A DNA stretch of 63,399 bases from Flavobacterium sp. (GCF_027531905.1 NZ_JAPZSU010000007.1:1-63399); one strand, 5' to 3'; positions 8,204 to 19,361 are shown, counted from the first letter of the stretch. Notes: generated by a model not told the origin, from the letters alone. A program made the numbers and translations.

Positions 8204-9086
8204 TCCTGTATTGCTAAAAGAGACTGTAGATGGCTTGAATATCAAGCCTGATGGGGTGTATGTAGACGTTACTTTTGGAGGTGGAGGACATTCGGCTGAA
8301 ATATTAAGAAGACTTGGGCCTGATGGAAAATTATTTGCATTTGACCAAGATGAAGATGCTTTGGCAAATGCTTTGCCTGATGAGCGTTTTACTTTAATTA
8401 ATGAAAATTTCAGATTTATCAAGCGCTTCTTACGTTTTTATGGAATAAAAGGGGTTGATGGAATTTTGGCAGATTTAGGTGTTTCATCTCATCAGTTTGA
8501 TGTGGCTGAAAGAGGTTTTTCTACTCGTTTTGATGCAGAATTGGATATGCGAATGAGTCAGAAAAATGATCTGAGCGCCTATAGAGTAGTCAATGAATAT
8601 GATGATGCGAATTTGAGAAGAGTTTTTTGGGATTATGGAGAATTAAAAAATGCTCCAGCTTTGTCCAGAACTATTATAGAAGCGAGAGAGAAACATTCTA
8701 TCAAAACTACAGATGAGTTGAAAGTAATTTTGGCTAAATATTTACCCGAAAAAGTGCGTAATAAAGTATTGGCTCAAATATACCAAGCCATTCGAATTGA
8801 GGTAAATCAAGAAATGGATGTTTTAAAAGAATTTTTAGAGCAATCTCTAGAGATTTTAAATCCAGAAGGAAGATTAAGTGTAATCTCTTATCATTCACTT
8901 GAGGATCGATTGGTGAAACGATTTGTGAAAAACGGCATGTTTGAAGGAGAGCCAGAACGCGATTTTTTTGGCAATTTTTCAGTTCCATTCAAAACTATCG
9001 GAAAATTGATTGTGCCTACTAACGAGGAAATAAAAAGTAATAATAGAGCACGAAGTGCCAAATTGCGTATTGCAGAAAAGAAATAA
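8184..9086 (+). CDS. rsmH: 16S rRNA (cytosine-1402-N4)-methyltransferase RsmH
   Basis: Methylates N4 of C1402 in 16S rRNA with S-adenosylmethionine. The glycine-rich cofactor loop VTFGGGGHS is near residue 28, and family signatures ADLGVSSHQ and SYHSLEDRLVKRF follow; 300 residues. It overlaps mraZ by 20 bases if the first ATG (8184) is used. A second in-frame ATG at 8190 is equally possible and shortens the overlap. Confidence 0.96.
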   Translation: MTMEYHNPVLLKETVDGLNIKPDGVYVDVTFGGGGHSAEILRRLGPDGKLFAFDQDEDALANALPDERFTLINENFRFIKRFLRFYGIKGVDGILADLGVSSHQFDVAERGFSTRFDAELDMRMSQKNDLSAYRVVNEYDDANLRRVFWDYGELKNAPALSRTIIEAREKHSIKTTDELKVILAKYLPEKVRNKVLAQIYQAIRIEVNQEMDVLKEFLEQSLEILNPEGRLSVISYHSLEDRLVKRFVKNGMFEGEPERDFFGNFSVPFKTIGKLIVPTNEEIKSNNRARSAKLRIAEKK

Positions 9087-9091
9087 TAGTA

Positions 9092-9439
9092 ATGAAACAA
9101 GGAGTTTACGCCATATTAAAAGCGAAATATTTGATTCATGATGATGCCATTAAAAATTGGCGTTTTATTGTTTTTTTGGTTGTACTTGTGATTTTAATGA
9201 TTGCCAATACACAACGATTTGAACAAAAAGTGTTTGAAATCAATGAGCTAAACAATCAGGTCAAAGAACTTCGTTCAGAATTTGTAGATAAAAGATCTGA
9301 ATTGATGAAATTGAAAATGGAGTCGACGGTTTCAAAAAAAATGGAGGCTAAACAAATTTATCCCTCAACAATTCCACCAGTAAAAATTAAAGTAAAAAAA
9401 GAAGAAGACCCGAATATATTCGAAAAACTATGGCAGTAG
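9092..9439 (+). CDS. FtsL-like cell division protein
   Basis: A 115-residue bitopic membrane protein: cytoplasmic residues 1-24, one membrane helix at about 25-42, then a coiled coil (about 45-85) and a Pro/Lys-rich end. Topology, size and its place between rsmH and the class B penicillin-binding protein are those of FtsL, which recruits and activates FtsI/FtsW at the septum. Sequence identity in this family is always low, so the assignment leans on context. It overlaps ftsI by 10 bases. Confidence 0.82.
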   Translation: MKQGVYAILKAKYLIHDDAIKNWRFIVFLVVLVILMIANTQRFEQKVFEINELNNQVKELRSEFVDKRSELMKLKMESTVSKKMEAKQIYPSTIPPVKIKVKKEEDPNIFEKLWQ

Positions 9440-11436
9440 AAGATAAAAACATATCGTATCGTATTTATCTAGTGGCATTTTTCCTCTTCATTATGGCTGT
9501 TGCTATCACTGTAAAGCTAACGAATATTCAGTGGGTAGAAGGTGACTATTACAGAAAATTAGCCAAAGAAAGAACGGTTAAAAACTTTGTAATTCCAGCC
9601 AATAAAGGAAATATTTATTCTGCCGACGGAAGTCTTTTGGCTACTTCTATACCTAATTATGAGATTCGTTTTGATGCGGTTGCTCCAAAGACTGAAGATT
9701 TTGAAAAAAATATAAAGCAATTAGCAGATTCCTTAGGTAAACTTTTAAATAAATCTTCGGATACTTTTGAGAGAGACTTAAGAAGAGCGAGAGTAAATAA
9801 AAGCAGGTATTTTCTAGTAGCTCGCGATTTGAGTTACACCGAGTATATTGCTATAAAGGGATTTCCATTATTCAAACTTGGTGCTTATAAAGGTGGTATT
9901 ATTGTAGAACAAGAAACGGTTCGAGAACATCCTATCGGCAAAATTGCTGAACGAACCATTGGTTATATAGGACGGGATTTGAATGGGCACATTAACCCAG
10001 TTGGAGTAGAAGGTGCTTATAGTAAATATCTTAACGGTAAAGATGGTCGTATTTTAAAACAAAAAATCGCAAAGGGGCAATGGAAACCCATTAGTGATAT
10101 CAATCAGGTTGAACCACAAGACGGCTATGATGTTATTTCGACTATTGATGTATTTATTCAAGATATAGCGCATCATGCTTTGTTGAAGCAACTAGAAGAA
10201 TACCAAGCAGATCATGGTTGTGTGGTGGTTATGGAAACAAAAACAGGCTATGTAAAAGCTATTTCTAATCTTGGGAGAAATGAAAAAACAGGCATGTATT
10301 CTGAGCGATTGAATTATGCTGTTAGAGAATCTCATGAACCGGGTTCTACCTTTAAGTTGGTAGATTTAATGGCTTTGTTGGAAGACAAATTAGTAGATAC
10401 TAGTGCTGTTTTTGATAGTAAAGGTGGAGAAATAAAATACTTTGGACGATCAGTTCGTGATTCCCACAAAGGAGGCTACGGAAAAATTTCTTTAGCAAAA
10501 GGATTCGAAGTTTCTTCTAATACTGTAATGGTTCAAGCGGTTTATAATAATTATAAATCTAATCCAACAAAGTTTGTGAATCATATCAATTCCTATGGAT
10601 TGAACAAAAAATTAGGAATAGGGTTCAATGGCGAAGGCAGACCTTATATTCCTCAGCCAACGGATCCCAAATGGTCAAGAGTAACATTGCCTTGGATGGC
10701 TTTTGGATATGGTGTTTCGGTAACGCCTTTGCAAACCTTAGCTTATTACAATGCGGTTGCTAATAATGGAGAGATGGTAAAGCCCTTATTTGTTTCTGAA
10801 ATCAAAGAATGGAATAAAACTATCAAAAAGTACGACAAAGTAGTGCTGAATCCAAGAATTTGTTCACAAGAAACTATAAAAAAACTCAAAGCGGTTATGG
10901 AAAATGTGGTTAAAAAAGGAACAGGTTCTAAGTTGTACTCCAAAGACTTTTCTATGGCAGGTAAAACGGGAACGGCCCAAGTAAATTATGCTAAATCAGG
11001 TGGTGCCGAAAAATACTATGCGTCTTCATTCGTAGGGTATTTTCCAGCAGATCACCCAAAATATTCTTGTATTGTAGTAGTTCACAAACCCAATACAACC
11101 AATAATAATTATTACGGAGCTGATGTTGCGGGTCCAGTTTTTAAGCGTATTGCTCAAAAAATATTTACCGATTCGCCAACAACCAATGAGATTAAAAATC
11201 TGAATCGAAAAATTCAGAATCAAGAGAATAATTATAACTCTTATTATGTGAAGGCGCAAAAAAAGTTCAAAGCAGTTCCAAATGTTCGAGGAATGGCCGG
11301 CATGGATGCTGTTGCGTTACTTGAAAATTTAGGATTAAAAGTGAAGGCTATTGGTATCGGTAAAGTAAAGAAACAATCGCTTCAAGCTGGAGAGAATATA
11401 GCTAAAAATGCAACTATAGTATTAGAATTATCATGA
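9430..11436 (+). CDS. ftsI: Septal transpeptidase FtsI (class B PBP with PASTA domain)
   Basis: Cross-links septal peptidoglycan. A membrane anchor (about 10-31) is followed by a dimerisation domain and a transpeptidase domain with the three active-site motifs: Ser306 in STFK (306-309), SSN (362-364) and KTG (512-514). A single C-terminal PASTA domain (about 604-668) is present, which E. coli FtsI lacks. At 668 residues it has the usual length for Bacteroidetes. The stop TGA overlaps the murE ATG (ATGA), so translation is coupled. Confidence 0.95.
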   Translation: MAVEDKNISYRIYLVAFFLFIMAVAITVKLTNIQWVEGDYYRKLAKERTVKNFVIPANKGNIYSADGSLLATSIPNYEIRFDAVAPKTEDFEKNIKQLADSLGKLLNKSSDTFERDLRRARVNKSRYFLVARDLSYTEYIAIKGFPLFKLGAYKGGIIVEQETVREHPIGKIAERTIGYIGRDLNGHINPVGVEGAYSKYLNGKDGRILKQKIAKGQWKPISDINQVEPQDGYDVISTIDVFIQDIAHHALLKQLEEYQADHGCVVVMETKTGYVKAISNLGRNEKTGMYSERLNYAVRESHEPGSTFKLVDLMALLEDKLVDTSAVFDSKGGEIKYFGRSVRDSHKGGYGKISLAKGFEVSSNTVMVQAVYNNYKSNPTKFVNHINSYGLNKKLGIGFNGEGRPYIPQPTDPKWSRVTLPWMAFGYGVSVTPLQTLAYYNAVANNGEMVKPLFVSEIKEWNKTIKKYDKVVLNPRICSQETIKKLKAVMENVVKKGTGSKLYSKDFSMAGKTGTAQVNYAKSGGAEKYYASSFVGYFPADHPKYSCIVVVHKPNTTNNNYYGADVAGPVFKRIAQKIFTDSPTTNEIKNLNRKIQNQENNYNSYYVKAQKKFKAVPNVRGMAGMDAVALLENLGLKVKAIGIGKVKKQSLQAGENIAKNATIVLELS

Positions 11437-12896
11437 AAACACTAAAAGATATACTGTATAAAGTAGCCATCGACGCACTAAATGGTGCTACCGATATTGC
11501 TGTGAATCATTTGCATTTTGATTCAAGACAAATAGTGGCTAATGATGTTTTTGTGGCCATAAGAGGTTCAGTTTCTGATGGACATGATTATATCGAGAAA
11601 GCAATAGAATTAGGAGCAACTACTGTTGTATGTGATGTTTTTCCAGAAGTTTTACATCCAAAAGTGACTTATGTTAGAGTAAAAGATACCAATGCGGCGT
11701 TGGCTTACATGGCAGCTAATTTTTATGATAATCCATCTCAAAAATTAAAATTAGTTGGAATAACAGGAACTAACGGCAAGACGACAATTGCTTCCTTGTT
11801 ATATCAATTGTTCAAAAAAGCAGGTTTCAAGGTAGGTTTGATTTCTACTGTCAAAATTTTGGTTAATGATGAAGAATTTAAAGCAACGCATACTACTCCA
11901 GATTCATTAACCATCAATTATTATTTGGAAGCAATGAATGCTGCAGGTGTTGAATACTGTTTTATGGAAGTTAGTTCTCATGGTATTCATCAAAAAAGAA
12001 CCGAGGGATTGCATTTCGTAGGTGGGGTTTTTACGAATCTTTCTCATGATCATTTGGATTATCACCCAACTTTTGCAGAATACCGTGATGTAAAAAAATC
12101 TTTTTTCGACTTTTTACCTAAAACCGCATTTGCTTTGTCTAATGCAGATGATAAAAATGGGGTTGTGATGTTACAAAACACCAAGGCAATCAAACGTACT
12201 TATGCTCTTAAAACGTATGCAGATTATAAAGCCTTGATTCTTGAAAATCAATTGTCAGGCTTATTGCTAAAAATTAATGATAACGAAGTTTGGGTAAAAT
12301 TAATAGGCACATTCAATGCTTATAATTTATTAGCGATTTATGGCACTGCGGTAGAATTAGGTCTAGAAAGTCTTGAAGTACTTCGATTGTTGTCCGAATT
12401 AGAAAGTGTTTCGGGTAGGTTTCAATTTATCGTTTCAGCACAAAATATTACGGCTATCGTTGATTATGCCCACACGCCAGATGCACTAGAAAATGTTTTG
12501 AATACGATTAACGATGTGCGTACTCAAAACGAACAATTAATTACTGTGGTAGGTTGTGGAGGAAATAGAGACAAAGCCAAACGCCCTATTATGGGTGGAA
12601 TTGCTTCCGAAAAAAGCGATAAAGCCATCCTTACTTCTGATAATCCAAGAGATGAAGAACCAGAAACAATTATTGCCGAAATGGAAGCTGGGGTTGCACC
12701 TCATAATTTCAAAAAAGTTTTAGTTATCACAGATAGAAAACAAGCTATAAAAACTGCTTGTCAATTGGCTCACCCCAATGATATTATTCTCATTGCTGGA
12801 AAAGGACACGAAACCTATCAAGAAATCAAAGGAGTTCGTCATGATTTTGATGATATGAAAATTGTAAAAGAGACTTTAGAACAATTAGGAAAATAA
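11433..12896 (+). CDS. murE: UDP-MurNAc-tripeptide synthetase MurE (meso-diaminopimelate type)
   Basis: Adds the third amino acid to the wall precursor in the cytoplasm. The ATP loop TGTNGKTT is at 111-118. The substrate-selecting motif is DNPR (403-406), the form found in enzymes that use meso-diaminopimelate and not lysine, so this organism's wall should carry mDAP. The length of 487 residues is normal. It overlaps ftsI by 4 bases and precedes mraY by 61 bp. Confidence 0.96.
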   Translation: MKTLKDILYKVAIDALNGATDIAVNHLHFDSRQIVANDVFVAIRGSVSDGHDYIEKAIELGATTVVCDVFPEVLHPKVTYVRVKDTNAALAYMAANFYDNPSQKLKLVGITGTNGKTTIASLLYQLFKKAGFKVGLISTVKILVNDEEFKATHTTPDSLTINYYLEAMNAAGVEYCFMEVSSHGIHQKRTEGLHFVGGVFTNLSHDHLDYHPTFAEYRDVKKSFFDFLPKTAFALSNADDKNGVVMLQNTKAIKRTYALKTYADYKALILENQLSGLLLKINDNEVWVKLIGTFNAYNLLAIYGTAVELGLESLEVLRLLSELESVSGRFQFIVSAQNITAIVDYAHTPDALENVLNTINDVRTQNEQLITVVGCGGNRDKAKRPIMGGIASEKSDKAILTSDNPRDEEPETIIAEMEAGVAPHNFKKVLVITDRKQAIKTACQLAHPNDIILIAGKGHETYQEIKGVRHDFDDMKIVKETLEQLGK

Positions 12897-12957
12897 CAAA
12901 GATCAAAATTCCTTAGTCATTAGTTAAGAAGAATTTTAAATTTTAAAATAAAAAAAT

Positions 12958-14187
12958 ATGCTGTACTACTTATTTGAATATTTAAACAAAACAATGGATA
13001 TTCCTGGAACAGGAGTTTTTCAGTACATCACATTTAGATCGGCATTGGCCTTCATGTTGTCTTTGTTGCTTTCTACGATTTATGGAAAACGAATTATTGG
13101 ATTTTTAAGAAGACAACAGGTTGGCGAAACGGTGCGTGAACTTGGATTAGCGGGTCAAAATGAAAAAGCAGGTACGCCTACAATGGGTGGTCTTATCATA
13201 ATTTTTGCGACCTTGGTTCCTGTTCTTTTATTTGCTCGACTTCAAAATATTTACATCGTTTTGCTAATTGTGACGACTTTATGGATGGGAATCATTGGTT
13301 TTGTGGATGATTATATCAAAATTTTCAAAAAAGATAAACAAGGTTTAAAAGGGATTTTTAAAGTATTTGGTCAAGTAGGTTTAGGCTTAATTGTAGGTTC
13401 TGTACTTTATTTTAGTCCTGCCGTAACAGTTAGGACAGATACAGGAAAAACGGATATTTTTAAATCGGCTACGCAAACTGTGATTCTTCCTGCGCCAATT
13501 GAGGAAAAATCTACAGCTACGACTATTCCTTTTTTTAAGAATAACGAATTTGATTATGCTGAGTTGTTGGCGTGGACTGGTGAGGGCTACGAAAAATGGG
13601 CTTGGTTGATCTTTATTCCGGTTGTGATTTTTATCATTACGGCGGTTTCTAATGGTGCCAATTTAACCGACGGGATCGATGGTTTAGCCGCAGGAACATC
13701 GGCTGTGTCTGTTTTTGCTCTTGGGATATTCACATTCGTTTCTGGTAATATTATTTTTTCAAATTATCTCAACATCATGTATATCCCGCATTCTGGAGAA
13801 ATGACGGTTTTTATCTTTTCTTTTGCAGGAGCACTCATTGGTTTTCTTTGGTACAATTCCTATCCTGCTTCGGTATTTATGGGAGATACGGGAAGTTTAA
13901 CCATCGGAGGAATTATTGCTGTTTTGGCCATTGCGGTTAGAAAAGAAATGTTGATTCCGTTGTTATGTGGGATCTTTTTAGTGGAGAATTTTTCAGTCGT
14001 ATTACAAGTAGCTTATTTTAAATATACCAAAAAACGATTTGGGGAAGGAAGAAGGATTTTCCTGATGTCGCCTTTGCATCACCATTATCAAAAGAAAGGC
14101 TATCACGAGAGTAAAATAGTCACTCGTTTCTGGATTGTAGCAATTATGTTGGCTATTTTATCTATCGTAACACTAAAATTAAGATAA
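12958..14187 (+). CDS. mraY: Phospho-N-acetylmuramoyl-pentapeptide transferase MraY
   Basis: Integral membrane enzyme that makes lipid I from UDP-MurNAc-pentapeptide and undecaprenyl phosphate. Family signatures are clear: [15 protein letters not shown] with the catalytic acidic pair, [12 protein letters not shown], and [12 protein letters not shown] near the end. At 409 residues it is about 50 longer than the E. coli protein. The extra segment (about residues 155-205, between two membrane helices) is a feature I associate with Bacteroidetes. It ends one base before murD. Confidence 0.96.
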   Translation: MLYYLFEYLNKTMDIPGTGVFQYITFRSALAFMLSLLLSTIYGKRIIGFLRRQQVGETVRELGLAGQNEKAGTPTMGGLIIIFATLVPVLLFARLQNIYIVLLIVTTLWMGIIGFVDDYIKIFKKDKQGLKGIFKVFGQVGLGLIVGSVLYFSPAVTVRTDTGKTDIFKSATQTVILPAPIEEKSTATTIPFFKNNEFDYAELLAWTGEGYEKWAWLIFIPVVIFIITAVSNGANLTDGIDGLAAGTSAVSVFALGIFTFVSGNIIFSNYLNIMYIPHSGEMTVFIFSFAGALIGFLWYNSYPASVFMGDTGSLTIGGIIAVLAIAVRKEMLIPLLCGIFLVENFSVVLQVAYFKYTKKRFGEGRRIFLMSPLHHHYQKKGYHESKIVTRFWIVAIMLAILSIVTLKLR

Positions 14188-14188
14188 C

Positions 14189-15520
14189 ATGAGATTAGTT
14201 GTTTTAGGTGGTGGCGAAAGTGGAGTAGGAACCGCTATTTTGGGGCAAAAGCAAGGGTATGAGGTTTTTGTTTCTGATTTTGGAAAAATTAAGCAAAATT
14301 ATAAAGACGTTCTTAATCAATATGGAATTCCATGGGAAGAGGAGCAACATACTGAGGATTTAATTCTAAATGCCACAGTGGTGATGAAAAGTCCAGGTAT
14401 TCCAGACAAAGCACCAATGGTAAAGAAATTGGTAGAGAAAGGAATTGCTGTTATCTCTGAAATTGAATTTACAGCCCCTTTTACCAAAGCAATTACTATA
14501 GGGATTACAGGAAGTAATGGGAAAACGACTACCACTATGCTTACCTATCATCTGCTAAAAAGTGCTGGTTTGAATGTGGCTTTGGGAGGAAATATTGGAA
14601 AGAGTTTTGCTTGGCAAGTAGCAGAGCACGATTATGATGTTTATGTGTTAGAACTAAGCAGTTTTCAATTGGATGGAATTATTAATTACAAGCCACATAT
14701 TGCCATTCTAACGAATATTAGCCCAGATCATTTGGATCGATACGAATACAAATACGAAAATTATATCGCTTCAAAGTTTCGCATTACCATGAATCAAACC
14801 GAATCAGATTATTTGATTTATGATGCAGACGATGAAGCAACGCAAGAATGGTTAAAATACAATAAAACAAAAGCACAATTACTACCTTTTTCTATTTCTC
14901 AAACACTGGATTTAGGAGCATTTTTAAAAGATAATACTATGGAAGTTAAAATGAATCAAGAAGAATTTTCAATGGAGACCGAATACATTGCATTAGAAGG
15001 AAAACATAATATGAAGAACGCAATGGCAGCAACATCTGTAGCAAAGTTGATGCAAATTCGAAATGCCACCATTCGTGAAAGTTTATCCAATTTTCAAGGT
15101 GTTGAACATCGATTAGAAAAAGTTTTGAAAATTCAAAATGTACAATATATCAATGATTCCAAAGCGACCAATGTTAATGCAACCTATTTTGCTTTAGAAA
15201 GCATGAATGTCCCAACAGTATGGATTGTTGGAGGCGTAGACAAAGGGAATGATTACAATGAATTAATGTCTTTGGTACGAGAAAAAGTAAAAGCAATTAT
15301 TTGTTTAGGAATAGATAATTCCAAAATTATTGCTGCTTTCGGTAATGTGGTTGATGATTTAATAGAAGTAAACACTATGAACGATGCTGTAAGAATGGCA
15401 CAACGTTACACAGAAAAAGGGGATGCTGTTTTATTATCGCCAGCTTGCGCCAGTTTTGATTTATTCGAAAACTATGAAGATCGTGGGCGTCAATTCAAAC
15501 AAGCAGTTTATAATTTGTAA
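14189..15520 (+). CDS. murD: UDP-MurNAc-L-alanine:D-glutamate ligase MurD
   Basis: Adds D-glutamate to the wall precursor. The N-terminal Rossmann-like segment VVLGGGESGVG is followed by the ATP loop GSNGKTTT (about 109-116) and the Mur ligase C-terminal domain (about 305-443, with YINDSKATN and GGVDKGNDY). The length of 443 residues is normal. It starts right after the mraY stop and precedes ftsW by 31 bp. Confidence 0.96.
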   Translation: MRLVVLGGGESGVGTAILGQKQGYEVFVSDFGKIKQNYKDVLNQYGIPWEEEQHTEDLILNATVVMKSPGIPDKAPMVKKLVEKGIAVISEIEFTAPFTKAITIGITGSNGKTTTTMLTYHLLKSAGLNVALGGNIGKSFAWQVAEHDYDVYVLELSSFQLDGIINYKPHIAILTNISPDHLDRYEYKYENYIASKFRITMNQTESDYLIYDADDEATQEWLKYNKTKAQLLPFSISQTLDLGAFLKDNTMEVKMNQEEFSMETEYIALEGKHNMKNAMAATSVAKLMQIRNATIRESLSNFQGVEHRLEKVLKIQNVQYINDSKATNVNATYFALESMNVPTVWIVGGVDKGNDYNELMSLVREKVKAIICLGIDNSKIIAAFGNVVDDLIEVNTMNDAVRMAQRYTEKGDAVLLSPACASFDLFENYEDRGRQFKQAVYNL

Positions 15521-15551
15521 GTATATAAATCACTAAAATAAAATATAAATA

Positions 15552-16841
15552 ATGAAGGAACTAGTAAACAAGTTAAAAGGAGATAGAGTAATATGGTCAT
15601 TTGTGGCCTTATTGGCTTTGTTTTCGTTTATGCCTGTTTTTAGTGCTAGTAGTAATTTGGCTTATATTGGTTTGGGCAAAGGAAATACACTAGGGTATTT
15701 GTTGAAACATTTGGCGCATGTTGGTATTGGTTTTTTAATTATTTACTGGGTTCACAAAGTTCCTTACTTATATTTCAGAGCCATTTCAAAAGCAGCATTG
15801 CCTGTTGTTTGGATAATGTTGGCTTATGCTTTAATCAAAGGGACGGTCATAGCTGGAGCCAATGCGAGTCGTTGGATACAGATTCCTTTTATAAAAATTA
15901 CCTTTCAGCCTTCAACTATGGCGGCTATTGTGTTGTTTGTGTTTGTTGCTCGTTATTTATCCAAAAAAAGAGAAACGCCAGTTGATTTTAAATCGTCGTT
16001 ACTCGAATTATGGTTGCCGGTTTTTGTAACGTTAATCTTTATTTTGCCTTCTAACTTTTCTACTACTGCTTTGATTTTTTCGATGGTATTGATGTTGGTT
16101 TTTATTGGAAAGTATCCATTAAAATATATTGGTTTTATAATTGGCTCAGGAATAGTGATGCTCCTGTTTTTTGTGCTAATAGCAAAAGCATTTCCAGATT
16201 CTAGATTCTTTAGTAGAGTAGGGACTTGGGAAAACCGTATTGAACGATTTTTTTCAGATAAGGCAGACGAAGACAATTATCAAATCGAAAAGGCTAAAAC
16301 CGCCATAGCCTCTGGAGGACTTTATGGTTTGGGACCAGGTAAAAGTGTACAGAAAAATTTTCTACCTCAATCCTCCTCTGATTTTATCTTTGCCATTATA
16401 GTAGAAGAGTGGGGATTGATAGGTGGTTTGTCTGTACTTGGATTGTATTTGTTATTGATGTTTCGTTTTGTGATTGCATCTCATAAGGCCAATACATTAT
16501 TTGGAAAATTAATTGTAATTGCTCTTGGTTTTCCAATGATTTTTCAAGCGATGATTAACATGGCTGTAGCGGTAGAATTATTGCCAGTTACAGGACAAAC
16601 CCTGCCTTTGATAAGTAGTGGAGGAAGCTCTATATGGATGACCTGTTTTTCTCTTGGTGTAATTTTGAGTGTGACCAAAAAGGAAGAGGAAATTGCTCAA
16701 GAGTTAAAAGAAAAACAAATTCGAGAAGAAGCATTGCAAAAATTAATTGATGCCCAACTCGAATCGGATACTCAAGAAAAAGAAGAAGAATTTTCAATAG
16801 AAGATCGCGCCAACCCAATGAATGCGGTTCTTAATCGATAG
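15552..16841 (+). CDS. ftsW: SEDS glycosyltransferase FtsW
   Basis: Polymerises lipid II at the septum together with FtsI. A multi-pass membrane protein with the SEDS signatures GANASRWIQIPF and, near the end, LPVTGQTLPLISSGGSS. A charged cytoplasmic tail of about 45 residues follows the last helix. At 429 residues, between murD and murG, it occupies the FtsW position, which separates it from the elongation paralogue RodA. Confidence 0.94.
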   Translation: MKELVNKLKGDRVIWSFVALLALFSFMPVFSASSNLAYIGLGKGNTLGYLLKHLAHVGIGFLIIYWVHKVPYLYFRAISKAALPVVWIMLAYALIKGTVIAGANASRWIQIPFIKITFQPSTMAAIVLFVFVARYLSKKRETPVDFKSSLLELWLPVFVTLIFILPSNFSTTALIFSMVLMLVFIGKYPLKYIGFIIGSGIVMLLFFVLIAKAFPDSRFFSRVGTWENRIERFFSDKADEDNYQIEKAKTAIASGGLYGLGPGKSVQKNFLPQSSSDFIFAIIVEEWGLIGGLSVLGLYLLLMFRFVIASHKANTLFGKLIVIALGFPMIFQAMINMAVAVELLPVTGQTLPLISSGGSSIWMTCFSLGVILSVTKKEEEIAQELKEKQIREEALQKLIDAQLESDTQEKEEEFSIEDRANPMNAVLNR

Positions 16842-16886
16842 TGTCTGATAGTAGTAAATTGTTTATTTGTTCTAAATTTTTTTAAG

Positions 16887-17978
16887 ATGTCAAAATTAAA
16901 ATTCATATTGAGTGGTGGAGGTACTGGTGGTCATATCTATCCAGCAATTGCTATTGCAAATGAACTAAAAAGACGATACCCTGATACTGAAATTCTTTTT
17001 GTAGGTGCCAAAGACAAAATGGAAATGCAAAAAGTACCTCAAGCGGGTTATGCTATAAAAGGACTTTGGATTGCTGGTATACAAAGAAAATTGACACTTC
17101 AAAATGCATTATTTCCCTTCAAGCTATTAAGTAGCTTGTGGGAATCTAGAAAAATACTTAAAAACTTCAAGCCTGATGTAGTTATTGGTACTGGTGGATT
17201 TGCAAGTGGTCCTTTGTTGAATGTCGCCAATAGTTTAAATATTCCAACATTAATACAAGAGCAAAATTCATATCCAGGAATAACCAATAAATTATTAAGT
17301 AAAAAGGCTGCAAAAATTTGTGTTGCTTATGAAAATTTAGAACGGTTTTTCCCTAAAGAAAAGATGATTTTGACAGGAAATCCTGTTCGTCAAGACTTGA
17401 TTGATGTAACTACCAAAAGAGAAGAAGCAATCGCTTTTTTTAAACTAAATCCAAACAAGAAAACCATATTGGTTTTAGGTGGAAGTTTAGGAGCGAGACG
17501 AATCAACCAATTAATCGAAAATGAATTGCAAGGTCTTTTGTCGCAAAAAGTTCAAATTATTTGGCAATGCGGAAAATTGTACTTAGATGATTATTCGAAA
17601 TACAATTCGGCACAAGTGCAAGTAGTTGCTTTTATTGAGCGAATGGATTTGGTCTATGCGGCAGCCGATGTAGTTATTTCTAGAGCTGGGGCTTCGTCGG
17701 TTTCTGAATTATGTATAGTTGGGAAACCAGTGATTTTTATTCCTTCTCCAAATGTAGCAGAAGATCATCAAGCTAAAAATGCGCAAGCTATTGTAGATAA
17801 AAAAGGAGCAATTATGATCAAAGAAGCTGCTTTAGAAGATGAATTTAGTTTAGTACTGGAGGCTTTGTTAAAAGATGAGGGGAAGCAACAACTCTTGGGG
17901 GACAACATAAAAAAATTGGCTTTGCCACAAGCAACGATACAAATCGTTGATGCAATTGAAAAGTTATTGAAAAAATAG
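16887..17978 (+). CDS. murG: Lipid II synthase MurG
   Basis: Transfers GlcNAc from UDP-GlcNAc to lipid I on the inner face of the membrane. The N-terminal G-loop [11 protein letters not shown] (residues 10-20) and the second loop [10 protein letters not shown] are typical, as is the C-terminal UDP-sugar site around [11 protein letters not shown]. The length of 363 residues is normal. It lies between ftsW and murC on the same strand with short gaps. Confidence 0.96.
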   Translation: MSKLKFILSGGGTGGHIYPAIAIANELKRRYPDTEILFVGAKDKMEMQKVPQAGYAIKGLWIAGIQRKLTLQNALFPFKLLSSLWESRKILKNFKPDVVIGTGGFASGPLLNVANSLNIPTLIQEQNSYPGITNKLLSKKAAKICVAYENLERFFPKEKMILTGNPVRQDLIDVTTKREEAIAFFKLNPNKKTILVLGGSLGARRINQLIENELQGLLSQKVQIIWQCGKLYLDDYSKYNSAQVQVVAFIERMDLVYAAADVVISRAGASSVSELCIVGKPVIFIPSPNVAEDHQAKNAQAIVDKKGAIMIKEAALEDEFSLVLEALLKDEGKQQLLGDNIKKLALPQATIQIVDAIEKLLKK

Positions 17979-18011
17979 AGATACTATTTTGTTAATTTTT
18001 AAAATCAAAAA

Positions 18012-19361
18012 ATGAACTTAAATCAAATACATAACGTCTATTTTGTTGGCATTGGAGGCATCGGAATGAGTGCTTTGGCTCGTTATTTCAAAAATATTGG
18101 AAAACAAGTTTGCGGTTATGATAAAACACCGTCGATGTTGACAAACGAACTTATCGAAAGTGGAATTGATATTCATTTTGAAGATAATATTGACTTAATT
18201 CCAGCTAGTTTTAAACCTGAGAATACTTTGGTAATTATTACTCCGGCAGTTCCAAAATCACATTTGGAGTGGAATTATTTTTTAAATCAAACCTATGAGG
18301 TTAAAAAAAGAGCGGAAGTATTGGGTATAATAACAAAAGACACTTTTAGTTTTGCTGTAGCTGGTACACACGGAAAAACAACTACTTCAAGTATTTTGGG
18401 GCATATTTTGTATGAAAGCGGAGCTGATGTTACTGCTTTTATAGGAGGAATTGTCGAAAATTACAACTCTAATTTAATCGGCATGGGCAAAACAGTTACA
18501 GTGGTCGAGGCAGATGAATTCGATCGTTCTTTCTTGCACTTACATCCAAATATTGCTTGTGTAACATCAATGGATGCGGACCATTTAGATATTTATGGAA
18601 CAAGTGAGGCGATTGAGGCATCATTTTTAGAATTTGCTGAAAAAGTAGAAGATAAAACGAAATTGTTTGTGGCTCATGGACTTCCATTAGAGGGATTGGT
18701 TTGTGCTATTGATCAAGATGCGCAATTCAAAGCTTATAACGTTAGAGTTGAAGAGTCAAGCTATGTATTTGATGTGCAAACTCCAACAGAAACAATTAAA
18801 AATTTACGTTTTGGTTTACCAGGAAGACATAATTTAATGAATGCGTTGATGGCGCTGGCAATGGCTAAAACTTACGGCACCCCAACTGAAGCTATTGCTA
18901 GTGCTTTATCGACATTTAGAGGAATCAGAAGACGTTTTTCTTATCAAATAAAACGTCCAGATTTGGTGTATATTGATGATTATGCACATCATCCAACAGA
19001 AATTAATGCGGTGCATCAAGCCGTTAGAGAGTTGTATTCGAATCAAAAAGTATTGGCTGTTTTTCAACCGCATTTATTTAGTAGAACTAAAGATTTTGCT
19101 GATGATTTTGCAGCTTCCTTATCTAATTTTGATGAAGTTTTATTGTTGGATATTTATCCCGCTCGTGAATTACCAATGGAAGGCGTAACTTCTCAATGGC
19201 TTATGGATAAAATGACTAATAGTGATAAAAAATTGGTTGAAAAAGACCAATTAATTGCTTCAATTCAATCTTCTAACGCAACGGTTATTGTGACTATTGG
19301 CGCAGGGGATTTAGGAGAAATGGTACCATCAATAAAAAAAGCGCTAGATGAAACGGTTTAA
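18012..19361 (+). CDS. murC: UDP-MurNAc:L-alanine ligase MurC
   Basis: First amino acid ligase of wall-precursor synthesis. It has the N-terminal GIGGIGMSALA loop, the ATP loop GTHGKTTT and the C-terminal Mur ligase motif YDDYAHHPTE (written YIDDYAHHP here); 449 residues. Its end overlaps the ftsQ start by 14 bases, which suggests coupling. No murB or ddl gene lies between murC and ftsQ, unlike in enterobacteria. Confidence 0.96.
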   Translation: MNLNQIHNVYFVGIGGIGMSALARYFKNIGKQVCGYDKTPSMLTNELIESGIDIHFEDNIDLIPASFKPENTLVIITPAVPKSHLEWNYFLNQTYEVKKRAEVLGIITKDTFSFAVAGTHGKTTTSSILGHILYESGADVTAFIGGIVENYNSNLIGMGKTVTVVEADEFDRSFLHLHPNIACVTSMDADHLDIYGTSEAIEASFLEFAEKVEDKTKLFVAHGLPLEGLVCAIDQDAQFKAYNVRVEESSYVFDVQTPTETIKNLRFGLPGRHNLMNALMALAMAKTYGTPTEAIASALSTFRGIRRRFSYQIKRPDLVYIDDYAHHPTEINAVHQAVRELYSNQKVLAVFQPHLFSRTKDFADDFAASLSNFDEVLLLDIYPARELPMEGVTSQWLMDKMTNSDKKLVEKDQLIASIQSSNATVIVTIGAGDLGEMVPSIKKALDETV